Shown: piece after piece, positions 23,568 to 32,630 of the stretch
Layout of the letters: every line of letters starts with the position of its first letter
Numbering within the stretch: the stretch's first letter is position 1
Origin: Planctomycetaceae bacterium
GTDB lineage: Bacteria; Planctomycetota; Planctomycetia; Pirellulales; Pirellulaceae
Direction: 5' to 3'
DNA length: 64,000 nt
NCBI GenBank assembly: GCA_016794985.1
Contig: JAEUIQ010000001.1
Coordinates: forward strand, 45,658-109,657
Translations under genes and position numbers: made by a program
Notes under the pieces: generated by a model
What the model was told of the DNA's origin: nothing
Databases searched by the model: none
What the model saw: the letters and a program-made list of their open reading frames with translations, nothing else

Positions 23568-26528
23568 CTAGTCGATCACGACGGCTTCACCGGCATTGAA
23601 CAGGACACGGCACAGACTGGCTAGGCCGTGCTGGCGAACCAACTGGGTTGCGATCTCTTCCTCTTCCGCGGTTGGTTCGCGCAACAACACCGCCTGCCAA
23701 GCCTGTTGGACTTGCAATCCAGGATCCATCCCAGTTTCTTGTTGTATCCTTTCTGCCAAATGTCGCGACAGTCGCAAAACCAAGGCGTGATTCCATAGAC
23801 TAAGCGACTGGGTCGGTGTCGTCGTGATGGCCCGTTCGGGAGTGGCCGCCGAGGGATCCGGACAATCAAATGCTTCGAGCAACGAACTGCGATCACCGCG
23901 TGGACGCCAGCGATAAATCGAGCGACGATCAAACTCGCGCCCGGCCTTCTCGTCGGCTCGATAGTAATGCGCGGCTCCGACCGTTTCGATCACGACGTCG
24001 CGAAATCCTGGCCCGAATGGGTTGCGCGATAAGGCTCCCGAGATGGACAACATCGAATCCCGCAATCCTTCGGCTTGGAGCCGGGTCGGCTGCCGTCGCC
24101 ATAGATAGATGGCATCTTGATCAATGGCATCGCCTTGAGCCTGTAGGTCTGGCTCAACCAACGAACTGCGTCGATACGCTTCACTGAGCACCATCTGCCG
24201 AATCAATTTCTTGATCGACATACCCGTATCACGGAAGTCCATCGCCAACCATTCCAAAAGTTCCGGATGGGTTGGCAGGCCACCTTGAAAACCCAAGTCA
24301 CTTGGTGTGGCGACCAAGCCCCGACCGAATAGCCAATGCCATACACGATTGACGATCGCACGATGAAAGGGACCATTGTGGCGATCGGTCATCCACAGCG
24401 CTAGAGCCGCGCGACGCTCCAGGTCGGAGGCATCTGCCGTTAAGTTCCAATCGGCATTGGGGCCCATGATTCCACGCGGGCCACCCGCTGTCACTGGATC
24501 GAGCGGTTGCATCGGATCGCCGCGTCGCATCACGTGCATCGCTCCTGGTGTGCCGGAAACGACCGTGTAGACCGGCACTCCGACCGCAAGCCGAGTCAGC
24601 TCTGTCAACTCGCTTTGCAATACTTGTTCCTGCTCCGTCACTGGCTCCACGACGACATCAGCGACTCCGCCGTAGAATTGCACAGCATCATTTCCGGGGG
24701 CCACTTCGACGGCGTGGATCGCGTTCACCCCACTGTGGACCCACCGCTCCGAACTCAATCCAAAATAAACGATGGCGGATGTGTCAGCTTGTAAACCGCG
24801 ATGATTCCGGTCCGTCAAATTCTCGAATGAATCTTCGAACACCACTTCTCCGGCGAGTTCGGCAATCGAAAGCGATTCAACCGCGCCACCAAAACGATCT
24901 TCATGGGTGGCCGCCTCCATGCGAACATGCAAATCGCCGCGTCCGTCGCCCACGTATTCGAATTCGTATGGCCGAAATTGGGGCCGCCCTTGGGCCTCGC
25001 TCCAACTTCCGGGCCTCACGACGAAGAATTGCGCCACACTGGCGTCGTCTCTCAACAGACGAACCAGAATCCCGTCTTCAGGACCGGTTGCCTGAGCCGG
25101 GTTGGCCCAGACGGTCGGCGCTGCCGCGATCCGCAGGACATAACGCTGATTCGCTTCGTTGATCCGATAAGCCCTGCGACTCACGAGCGCATTCCCGCTG
25201 GTACTGTGAATGGCACCTCGTTGGCTTTGCAGCGTTTGCAAGGTTCCTTGCAATGCTTGTCGCCGTTGTTCATTGCTCGCCGCCGACTCCGGCTCCCACG
25301 GTTGCGTTGTCCGAATGCCACGCTGGACACCATCTAGTGCGGCGATAAAGCGATAATAATCAGTGGTCGAGATCGGATCGTACTTGTGATCGTGGCAGCG
25401 GGCGCAGTGAATGGTTAGGCCCAAAAACGCTTGTGAAGTCGTGGCAGCAATTTCTTCCAATTCTGCATGACGCGCGTTGGCCCGCATGGCGGGGCTTTGG
25501 CCAATCACCGGATTGTGGATTCCCGCGACCAAAAAGCCCTGTGCGGCCAGTGACTCTTTTGACCCTGTTTTCACTGGATCCCCAGCCAATTGCAGCCGCA
25601 CGAATTGATCGTAGGGCAGATCATCGTTAAAGGCTTGAATCACCCAGTCACGAAAGTGCCACGCATCTTCGCGCGGTTGGTTGTATTCGAAGCCATCCGA
25701 TTCGCCGAACCGGGCCACGTCGAGCCAATGCTGAGCCCACCGTTCGCCAAACTCCGGTGCGCTCAACAAGCGATCGACAGCGGCTTCCCAGGCTTTATCG
25801 CTCGGGTCGGCCACGAAAGCCGTGACCTCGGAATAACTGGGGGGTAATCCGATCAGATCATTGTAGAGTCGGCGTAGCTGGGTACGGGGATCCGCGCGAC
25901 CCGCAGCTTGTAACCCCAGCTCGTGAAGCTTGGCATCGATGAATCGATCGACCGGATGCGGGCCGGAGGCTCCCTGCGGTGGAAGTGTCACCGTATCGTG
26001 CAGCAATTGCCAACTCCACCAATCATAACCGGCTCTTGACCCCGACGAGTAACGAAATCGATCGATCGGTCCACCAGCCCACGGAGCGCCTTGGTCTAGC
26101 CACAACTTCAACAGGTTTTTCTCGTCTGGTGCAAGTGGATGTTTTGGCGGCATCTCGTCAGCGGCGACTCGCTGCCACATCAAGTTGGCGGTCGCGTTTT
26201 CTAGAAGAGGCTTAGCAATATCCATTGCGGCAAGCCCTTCGCGGCGCGATAGATCGAGGCCACCTTCTTGAGTCGTGGCGTTATGACATTCCAAACAACG
26301 TTGGGCGAGTAACGGAGCAATCTTCTGCTCGAAGAACGAGTCATCACCCGGGGGTTGGGCGCTGGCAAACACCGGCCAGCAGCTGCAGACGCCTAAAATA
26401 ATGCCGATTGCCCTCGGCAAAATCTTAAGCCTGAGCCGCGTGCATCCAACGCCCTTCCAACACCTTGGCGTCCCGTTGGATGGCCATCCTTTTCGTCGCG
26501 AGACTTCCGTCTGAACCGACCGACCCAT
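23568..26528 (-). CDS. PSCyt1-DUF1549-DUF1553 (PSD1) planctomycete cytochrome-type protein
   Basis: A secreted protein of about 986 residues. After a leader (AIGIILGVCSCWPVFASAQ) comes the PSCyt1 domain with one heme motif, CLECH; then DUF1549/PSCyt2 (HPVDRFIDAKLHELGL, LIGLPPSYSEVTAFV, WAQHWLDVARFGESDGFE), a middle beta-rich segment of about 300 residues, and DUF1553/PSD1 (HNGPFHRAIVNRVWHWLFGRGLVATPSDLG, here only noted in part as RVWHWLFGRGL). A second CARCH motif is in LTIHCARCHDHKYDP. Function is undemonstrated; such proteins are usually encoded with a DUF1501 partner, as here. The start at 26528 gives a long N-region, so a later TTG start is possible. Confidence 0.85.
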   Translation of the reverse strand: MGRSVQTEVSRRKGWPSNGTPRCWKGVGCTRLRLKILPRAIGIILGVCSCWPVFASAQPPGDDSFFEQKIAPLLAQRCLECHNATTQEGGLDLSRREGLAAMDIAKPLLENATANLMWQRVAADEMPPKHPLAPDEKNLLKLWLDQGAPWAGGPIDRFRYSSGSRAGYDWWSWQLLHDTVTLPPQGASGPHPVDRFIDAKLHELGLQAAGRADPRTQLRRLYNDLIGLPPSYSEVTAFVADPSDKAWEAAVDRLLSAPEFGERWAQHWLDVARFGESDGFEYNQPREDAWHFRDWVIQAFNDDLPYDQFVRLQLAGDPVKTGSKESLAAQGFLVAGIHNPVIGQSPAMRANARHAELEEIAATTSQAFLGLTIHCARCHDHKYDPISTTDYYRFIAALDGVQRGIRTTQPWEPESAASNEQRRQALQGTLQTLQSQRGAIHSTSGNALVSRRAYRINEANQRYVLRIAAAPTVWANPAQATGPEDGILVRLLRDDASVAQFFVVRPGSWSEAQGRPQFRPYEFEYVGDGRGDLHVRMEAATHEDRFGGAVESLSIAELAGEVVFEDSFENLTDRNHRGLQADTSAIVYFGLSSERWVHSGVNAIHAVEVAPGNDAVQFYGGVADVVVEPVTEQEQVLQSELTELTRLAVGVPVYTVVSGTPGAMHVMRRGDPMQPLDPVTAGGPRGIMGPNADWNLTADASDLERRAALALWMTDRHNGPFHRAIVNRVWHWLFGRGLVATPSDLGFQGGLPTHPELLEWLAMDFRDTGMSIKKLIRQMVLSEAYRRSSLVEPDLQAQGDAIDQDAIYLWRRQPTRLQAEGLRDSMLSISGALSRNPFGPGFRDVVIETVGAAHYYRADEKAGREFDRRSIYRWRPRGDRSSLLEAFDCPDPSAATPERAITTTPTQSLSLWNHALVLRLSRHLAERIQQETGMDPGLQVQQAWQAVLLREPTAEEEEIATQLVRQHGLASLCRVLFNAGEAVVID

Positions 26529-26861
26529 ATCCCAACTCCAGATCTACCGATTGCCGCGAAGCCTCCGGTTGTAATATAGTCGCGCGTGCGTCATCGGAGC
26601 TACTCCCTGACGCCCGACGCGTCAAACTCCGCCAGATCGTTACAAGCGGGCAAACCTGAGCGGATTGTTCAGTCCTAGCACATTCTGCGGGAAATTTCAG
26701 CTCTCCTAGTGTTAACAGATATGTCGATCGCTTCTATCGGAGAATGCCAACATACCGTGCCGGGTCTTCCCGAATGAACTCCTGGCTTGAAGAGCGCGAG
26801 AAACGTGGCGTTCAAAATATTGAGTGTTACCTAGCACTTTGGCTTATGGAGGAGAGATTCC
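26529..26861. other. Divergent intergenic region
   Basis: It holds the divergent promoters of the PSCyt1 gene and the porin. Only the porin ribosome site (GGAGGAGA) near 26849-26856 is clear. No RNA gene, repeat or terminator was recognised. Confidence 0.4.
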
Positions 26862-28217
26862 ATGCGAATGACAAGAACCGGATTGGCTTGGGGATTAGCT
26901 TGTTTGGTTAACCACTCGCTATTGGCTTCGGCTCCCCAAGATTCTGGCATCGAAATGACAACGCTACAGCGTCAAGCGACGACATCATCGTTGGCTCGAC
27001 ACGCGGCAAAGGATGCCCACGAACCCGTCAACGGTTCGATTCGAACCGCTGCCCATTCGTCTGCCGAGCCCACTTTCAACGACGGTCCATCTTCAGAACC
27101 GGGGTACGCTCGAGGCCCAAGTAGCGACGTCTACTTTGGCAGCAGCGCCAGCGATAGTCTTTTTAATTACCAATCGATGTCCAGGTACCGACCCCAACAG
27201 TGGCATCTAATGCCTCAGTCACCATTTGGCCTGAACTTCGGTGGATTCACCAGTATCGGTTACCACACGGATGGTCTTGGTTCATCATTGTATTTAATGC
27301 CTAATCGAGTTCATTTAGAGCAGCAGTGGTTTTATGCCGAGAAAATCGCCGACGGTCGTCAAGGGCTGGGCTTGGGTGGACGCATTGATTATGTCTACGG
27401 CAGCAACGCTCAGTTCTTTCAAGCCGCAGGGCTAGGCACAAATGGTTGGGACAACTCGTTCGACAATGGATTCCCCTACGGTCATGCGTTGCCTCAAGCC
27501 TATGGCGAAGCCGCCTACGGTGACTTTTCAGTCAAAGTCGGCCACTTCCTCAAGATTACTGGTTTCGAGGCTGTCCAAGCCAACAAGAACTTCTTCAACA
27601 GTCGGCAACTAAGTTTCGCGAATCTGCCATTCAACCACTCGGGAGCTTTAACAGAATACCGTGTGAACAGCGACACAACCCTACTCAACGGGTACGTCAT
27701 GGGCTTGAGCACCGCGTTTGAGGACGGCGGCGATGCGTACATTGGCGGCATTTCACATCGTTGGAACGACCGCACGAACTTCACTTACACAACGGTCCTT
27801 GGCCGCTTGTATGAGAACCTTGGCGGATTTGGTGGCAGGGACGTAGGTCAAATACACAGCTTGATTTTGTCCAATGCGCTGACCGACCGACTGTCGTTCG
27901 TCAACGAAACCAACCTTTATATCGCGAAGTCAAACGGTGGAACGGGTGAGATGGTCTCCAACACCAGCTACTTCTTCTACGATGTCAGCGAACGACTCGC
28001 TTTGGGCAGTCGCTCGGAATACTTTCACGTCACCGATGTCTTTGACGATTCGTCTGACATTTTTACTCAAACTCTCGGCGTTAATGTCAAACCGTCAAGC
28101 AATCTTTCGATTCGTCCCGAAGTCCGCTGGGTGTTTGACCCTGCTCCGTTGGGAATCAATGGCGGTCCAGACACCAGCAACACCATCTTTGGGATCGACG
28201 CGATCTTTGTCTTCTAG
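26862..28217 (+). CDS. BBP2-type outer-membrane beta-barrel porin (paralogue 1)
   Basis: Predicted outer-membrane barrel. After a signal peptide (LAWGLACLVNHSLLASA) and a low-complexity region of about 90 residues comes the barrel, with repeated aromatic-rich strands: GFTSIGYHTDGLG, LGGRIDYVYGSNAQFFQA, GHALPQAYGEAAYGDFSVKVGHF, FNHSGALTEYRVN and a C-terminal IFGIDAIFVF ending in Phe, as expected for Bam-dependent insertion. It is a paralogue of the gene at 51804-53066, with the same order of motifs. ATG 26862 has GGAGGAGA 7 bases upstream. It is followed by a strong hairpin at 28275. The substrate is not evident. Confidence 0.8.
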   Translation: MRMTRTGLAWGLACLVNHSLLASAPQDSGIEMTTLQRQATTSSLARHAAKDAHEPVNGSIRTAAHSSAEPTFNDGPSSEPGYARGPSSDVYFGSSASDSLFNYQSMSRYRPQQWHLMPQSPFGLNFGGFTSIGYHTDGLGSSLYLMPNRVHLEQQWFYAEKIADGRQGLGLGGRIDYVYGSNAQFFQAAGLGTNGWDNSFDNGFPYGHALPQAYGEAAYGDFSVKVGHFLKITGFEAVQANKNFFNSRQLSFANLPFNHSGALTEYRVNSDTTLLNGYVMGLSTAFEDGGDAYIGGISHRWNDRTNFTYTTVLGRLYENLGGFGGRDVGQIHSLILSNALTDRLSFVNETNLYIAKSNGGTGEMVSNTSYFFYDVSERLALGSRSEYFHVTDVFDDSSDIFTQTLGVNVKPSSNLSIRPEVRWVFDPAPLGINGGPDTSNTIFGIDAIFVF

Positions 28218-28274
28218 TTTTTTTCGCCCAAGCTCGGTCGCCAGACTCCATACTTCTGACTGACCCGAAATCAC

Positions 28275-28319
28275 CTAAATCAGCATTCCGCTCGCTTGCG
28301 GAGTGCTGATTTAGTGTAT
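28275..28319 (+). terminator. Strong hairpin terminator after porin
   Basis: A 17-pair stem with one G-T pair: the left arm begins CTAAATCAGCA (28275) and the right arm ends TGCTGATTTAG (28314), with a 6-base loop TCGCTT. A weak T-rich tail follows (TGTATTTT). It probably ends the porin transcript. Confidence 0.75.
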
Positions 28320-28531
28320 TTTGGTAGGGGGAATGTTCAACAGTTGGCCGATAGGCGTACTCGCCGTTCCAGAGGACTCCACACCCTCAGCTAACCGGAA
28401 ATCGACCGAACCATCAAAACGCTTGGCGAACGGTTGGCGAAACGTTGACTCGAAAAGCGATCAACCGCTCTTCGTCAGTATTGGCCCAACCACTATCGCC
28501 TGGAATAAACACTCGCATCCAAGGTTTTCAG

Positions 28532-31500
28532 ATGAAGTTATTACTATTTGGTCTCTCGATGATCGTGATGAGCTGCGCGGTTGTTTGCCCGAGTCGGTTC
28601 GCCATCGGCGATGAAGGACACCGACAGAATCCCGCACCGCGAGACGTGGTAGTGCCAACGGGGCAGCTCATGGGCGGGCGGTTCTTGACCCTGAATACGA
28701 TCGTCCGAGTCCATCAGATCGAAGTGACTCGCGACATCGCTCATGGACCCGACGAATCGATCGTCCACACGGTGGCGGAAGCCCGAACTTTTCGGGAAAC
28801 GATCGAAGCCGCTTGGCCCGGAGCACGAATCACTTGGGCTTTCAGTTGGTTGGCTTTGCATGACGATCGTCCTCAGTATCGCGACCTCCGCGAACTGATT
28901 GTTTCGTATCAAAAACAGCACGGCGATGAAATCACGTTTATTCCCGGTGCCTATTTCTCAAACATGTACAATTCACGCGAACAAGTCAATCGCGACCTGC
29001 ATGACGGTCTGCAGCGCGTCTCGGAAATCGTAGGCAGTGGCTACCGCCCCAAGAGTGTCGTCGCGGGTTTTTTAGCGGCAGAGAATTTGCGCTACTTGGC
29101 GGAAGTAGAAGGAATTCATGTTTGCCAAGGAAATATCTGGAGCCAATTCGCTGTCGACAACGGGGACGGTGAAGGCTCGATCTGTTACCCCTACTATCCT
29201 TCGCGCGAGCATTTCTGCAAACCGGCGCGCGGCCAAGCTGACTTCATCGACTGCGTGAACTTGGACGGTTGGACGGTGGATTTTCTGGCCGCGCGGATCC
29301 CAGGTCAGCGCCGAGTGGATGGGGAACCGTGGCGGAGTCGTCAGGGTGTCGGCCCGATCGAAACGGTGCTGGATATGGGAACCGAACGTGGCACGCAGTC
29401 CATGCTGGCCACCACCGCCGCGCATTTTGACGATGGTTTTTCACGCAATGGCTTTGGTTGGGTCACTTGCGGGTGGGAGATGGGGTTGGTCGAAGCTCGC
29501 AAGATTTACGGCTATGGTGGTCGCAATGGCATGGAAGGGTTGCATGTGTGGCTGACGGAAACTCGGAAGCGATGGCCCGACGCACAACTGATTACTCAAG
29601 GTGAGTTTGGGCTCTTGTGGCGGGCCCAGTTTCCCAACAACGACCGACTGGACTATCGCTTTGTACATCGGGGCTGCGGAATTCGAGCTTCTCAGGAGAA
29701 CCTGGAAATTCGCTGGTTTATGAACCGCGACTTTCGACTGGCGTTGCTGCGCGATTGGAAAGCCGAAAGTCCGGAAATGGTGATCGACTTCACGCGTTAC
29801 GATCTGCCGGCCCAAGAACCATCCGATCCCACCGCCGACGAACCCTCGCGAAACTGGAGCTTGATGAATCGAATCAACCAAAAGGGGAGTCGTCCTGCGG
29901 ACGTTCCGGTATCGCTGTCCGAATTGACCGAAGCCGAGCAAACGCTGATTCGCGACCGCTTCCCGGAACTCTTCGACACGACAAACGCCATCGACACGAA
30001 GGTTGAAGATTCGCCCGAGAACTGGAGGCATTGGCGTGGACCAACGGCCGATGGTCGTGCCGGAGCCAATGCCAAGCCGCCGATCCGTTGGGGGCAGGAC
30101 TCGAACATCGCCTGGGTTGCCGAGTTACCCGGCGAGGGCTCCGCGACTCCGCTGGTGGTCGGCGATCAAGTGTTTGTCCTCTCCGCGGTCAAGACCGATC
30201 GGAAGAGTCCCAGCTCCATCGTCAATGACGAACGCGCCAAGACGATTCCCGATGAGTTGTTCTATCAGTTTATTGTCTCGAGCTTTGATCGACGCTCCGG
30301 CAAGACGCGTTGGCAGCAAGTGGCCGTTGAAGAAGTACCGCACGAAGGCAAACACGAGACGAATACTTATGCGGCTGGGTCACCCGTCAGTGATGGCGAG
30401 CGTTTGTATCTGTCGTTCGGATCGCGGGGTGTCTTTTGCTATTCGTTGACCGGCGAACAGATCTGGAAAACGGATCTGGGCGACATGCGGACGCGCAACG
30501 GTTGGGGTGAAGCTGTAACTCCCGCTTTGACCGAGGAATTCGTCATTGTGAATTGGGACCAAGAAGAGGGTTCGTTTATCGTGGCGCTCGACAAGCTGAC
30601 CGGTGCGGTGCGCTGGAGGAAAGATCGACCCACCGAAGTGACCTCCTGGAACACGCCGTTGATCACGACTTTCGATGGGCAACAACAAGTGGTGGTGAAC
30701 GGAACGGGTTCAGTAAAAAGCTATGCGGCGAGCGATGGTACGCTGTTATGGGAATGTGGCGGGCAAACCGTCAATGCCATCCCATCGCCGCTAAGGTATC
30801 GCGACTCGGTCATTTGCATGAGTGGATATCGTGGTTCGCTGGCGGTCATGATTCCTTTGAACGCTCGCGGGAATGTCACCGATAGCGACACACTGAAGTG
30901 GAAAGTCACTGAAGGGACGCCGTATGTTCCTTCACCAATCCTAAGTGGTTCACGCTTGTTATTCACGGCCGGGAATACCAACGTGCTGAGCTGCCTGGAC
31001 GCGAACACGGGCGAGCTGCTGTTGGAAAAAAGGCGCTTGTCGGGCTTGCGCTCGCTGTATGCTTCGCCGATTCTGGCCAATGGGCATTTTTACTTCACTA
31101 GCCGCGAAGGTGCGACCGTGGTCGTCAGGGACAACGAGAACTTGGACGTTGTCGCCGTGAATGAACTGAACGATGTGGTGGACGCTTCCCCGGTCGCAGT
31201 GGATGACCAATTGTTCCTGCGCAGTTGGACGAAGTTGTACTGCATCCAAACCTCAACCGACGAACAATCTGGCGTCGAAACGTCACCGGCGGTGGGCCAT
31301 TCAAGTGCCGGCTCGGGCCCTGTCCCACTCTCGTTTCGACAAGTGGATTTGGAAGTCACCGCCGAGACTTCGGCCAACGCCAGCATCGGAGACCTGAATG
31401 GTGATGGGCATTTGGACATCGTCTTGGCCAAAGGTCGGCATTGGCCGCTTCACAATAAAGTGTTTCTCAATGATCGCAGCGGCAACTTCCCGACGGGAAC

Positions 31501-32371
31501 GGCTTTGGCCAACCGGGCGGACCGAACTTATGCCACCGCTTTGGCCGACGTGGAGTTGGATGGAGATCTGGATATCATCGTTAGCAACGACAAACCAGAC
31601 GAAAAGGTCGTTTTCCGTAACGATGGCCGCGGGAGTTTTGAGTTGGCAGGGGCTTGGGGCGAATCGAATTGGAACACGCGCAACGTGGCAGTGGCCGACA
31701 TGAACCGGGACGGGTATCCCGATCTGTTGGTGGCGAACCGCAAGAGTCAAAGCTACATCATTTTGAACGATGGGCATGGCGGCTTTGGCCGAGATTCTTG
31801 GCGGACGATCCCGTCCGAGTCGGCGACAACCATCGTGGCAGGCGACTTCAACCGAGACGGCATGATGGATGTCGTCGTTCCCCATCGCGACGGTGGTGTC
31901 AGTCGCGTGTGGTATAACGATGGCCACCTGACCTTCTCTCGCTCGGCGACATTTGGGCCCGCACCGTCGGCGAGTCGGACTTGCGCGACTGGCGACCTAA
32001 ATCACGACGGTTCCTTGGATTTGGTCATGGGGGACGAAAACTTAGGGTTATTGGCTTGCTTGAACGATGGCCAAGGCAATTTCCTCGCAGCAATCCCGGT
32101 TGGAGACAAATCGCGTGTTCCCTACGCGATCGCCATTGGAGAAATGAATCAAGACGAACGACTTGACTTGATAGTTGGCTATGCAGCGGGCGGCAGTCGT
32201 GTATTTCTAAACGACGGCACCGGTACGAAATATTTGGAAGTACCCTTGGGTGACGGGAACGGTGCCGTTTATGGGCTCGCGATTGGCGATCTCAACGCGG
32301 ACGGACGCAACGACATTGTCCAAGCCCGGAGCGAAGGAACCAACGCAGCCTTTATCAACCTTGGCTTCTAA
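28532..32371 (+). CDS. Large secreted protein: unknown N-domain, PQQ-type propeller, FG-GAP repeats
   Basis: A 1279-residue exported protein. The signal peptide is KLLLFGLSMIVMSCAVVC. Residues about 30-420 form an unassigned domain, possibly a catalytic barrel (VVAGFLAAENLRYLAEVEGIHVCQGNIWSQF is one conserved-looking block, here cut: FLAAENLRYLAEVEGIHVCQ). Then WRHWRGPTADGRAG begins a PQQ-like beta-propeller with repeated blade ends (PLVVGDQVFVLSA, TPALTEEFVIVNWD, SPILSGSRLLFTAGN). The last 350 residues hold seven FG-GAP/VCBS-like repeats with DxNxDGxxD calcium sites (DLNGDGHLDIV, DMNRDGYPDLL, DFNRDGMMDVV). ATG 28532 has AAGG 7 bases upstream; an upstream TTG at 28445 gives a non-signal extension. 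Role unknown, probably glycan-related. Confidence 0.75.
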   Translation: MKLLLFGLSMIVMSCAVVCPSRFAIGDEGHRQNPAPRDVVVPTGQLMGGRFLTLNTIVRVHQIEVTRDIAHGPDESIVHTVAEARTFRETIEAAWPGARITWAFSWLALHDDRPQYRDLRELIVSYQKQHGDEITFIPGAYFSNMYNSREQVNRDLHDGLQRVSEIVGSGYRPKSVVAGFLAAENLRYLAEVEGIHVCQGNIWSQFAVDNGDGEGSICYPYYPSREHFCKPARGQADFIDCVNLDGWTVDFLAARIPGQRRVDGEPWRSRQGVGPIETVLDMGTERGTQSMLATTAAHFDDGFSRNGFGWVTCGWEMGLVEARKIYGYGGRNGMEGLHVWLTETRKRWPDAQLITQGEFGLLWRAQFPNNDRLDYRFVHRGCGIRASQENLEIRWFMNRDFRLALLRDWKAESPEMVIDFTRYDLPAQEPSDPTADEPSRNWSLMNRINQKGSRPADVPVSLSELTEAEQTLIRDRFPELFDTTNAIDTKVEDSPENWRHWRGPTADGRAGANAKPPIRWGQDSNIAWVAELPGEGSATPLVVGDQVFVLSAVKTDRKSPSSIVNDERAKTIPDELFYQFIVSSFDRRSGKTRWQQVAVEEVPHEGKHETNTYAAGSPVSDGERLYLSFGSRGVFCYSLTGEQIWKTDLGDMRTRNGWGEAVTPALTEEFVIVNWDQEEGSFIVALDKLTGAVRWRKDRPTEVTSWNTPLITTFDGQQQVVVNGTGSVKSYAASDGTLLWECGGQTVNAIPSPLRYRDSVICMSGYRGSLAVMIPLNARGNVTDSDTLKWKVTEGTPYVPSPILSGSRLLFTAGNTNVLSCLDANTGELLLEKRRLSGLRSLYASPILANGHFYFTSREGATVVVRDNENLDVVAVNELNDVVDASPVAVDDQLFLRSWTKLYCIQTSTDEQSGVETSPAVGHSSAGSGPVPLSFRQVDLEVTAETSANASIGDLNGDGHLDIVLAKGRHWPLHNKVFLNDRSGNFPTGTALANRADRTYATALADVELDGDLDIIVSNDKPDEKVVFRNDGRGSFELAGAWGESNWNTRNVAVADMNRDGYPDLLVANRKSQSYIILNDGHGGFGRDSWRTIPSESATTIVAGDFNRDGMMDVVVPHRDGGVSRVWYNDGHLTFSRSATFGPAPSASRTCATGDLNHDGSLDLVMGDENLGLLACLNDGQGNFLAAIPVGDKSRVPYAIAIGEMNQDERLDLIVGYAAGGSRVFLNDGTGTKYLEVPLGDGNGAVYGLAIGDLNADGRNDIVQARSEGTNAAFINLGF

Positions 32372-32466
32372 GACGGTGTGGATCAATTGTCGGGATTTCC
32401 AATCAGGGGTCCTCCCAAAATCTGCTGGGGCCTCGTCGGTGGATTTTTATCAACCACTGGTTAAGA

Positions 32467-32493
32467 AAATTCCTTTGCCCGAATTCCTTTGCC
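32467..32493 (-). repeat. Dispersed repeat family D, copy 1
   Basis: The minus strand reads GGCAAAGGAATTC immediately followed by a near-copy of itself, 27 bases in total. The same 27 bases with one change recur in direct orientation at 63807-63833. Confidence 0.75.
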
Positions 32494-32533
32494 TTCCTTT
32501 TTTACTCCAATAGCTAATGACTGACACTTTGTC

Positions 32534-32601
32534 CGTCCCGGTTGGGGACGAGATGTCGGTAGCAGGTACGCCCGAAAGCCTGAAACGTCCCGTTGGAGAC
32601 G
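32534..32601. repeat. Two tandem-like REP hairpins, family C
   Basis: CGTCCC-GGTTG-GGGACG at 32534-32550 and a related CGTCCCGTTGGAGACG at 32586-32601 share the flank GA(G/A)ATGT. Each is a short stem-loop. They lie between two convergent genes and may also slow transcription from both sides. Confidence 0.6.
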
Positions 32602-32630
32602 AAATGTTATGCCGTTACTCCGATCGGTGA

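Noticed and set aside
26529..26861. Possible riboswitch upstream of the first porin
   Set aside because: No known riboswitch consensus could be matched, and the upstream region of the second porin shows no shared structure.
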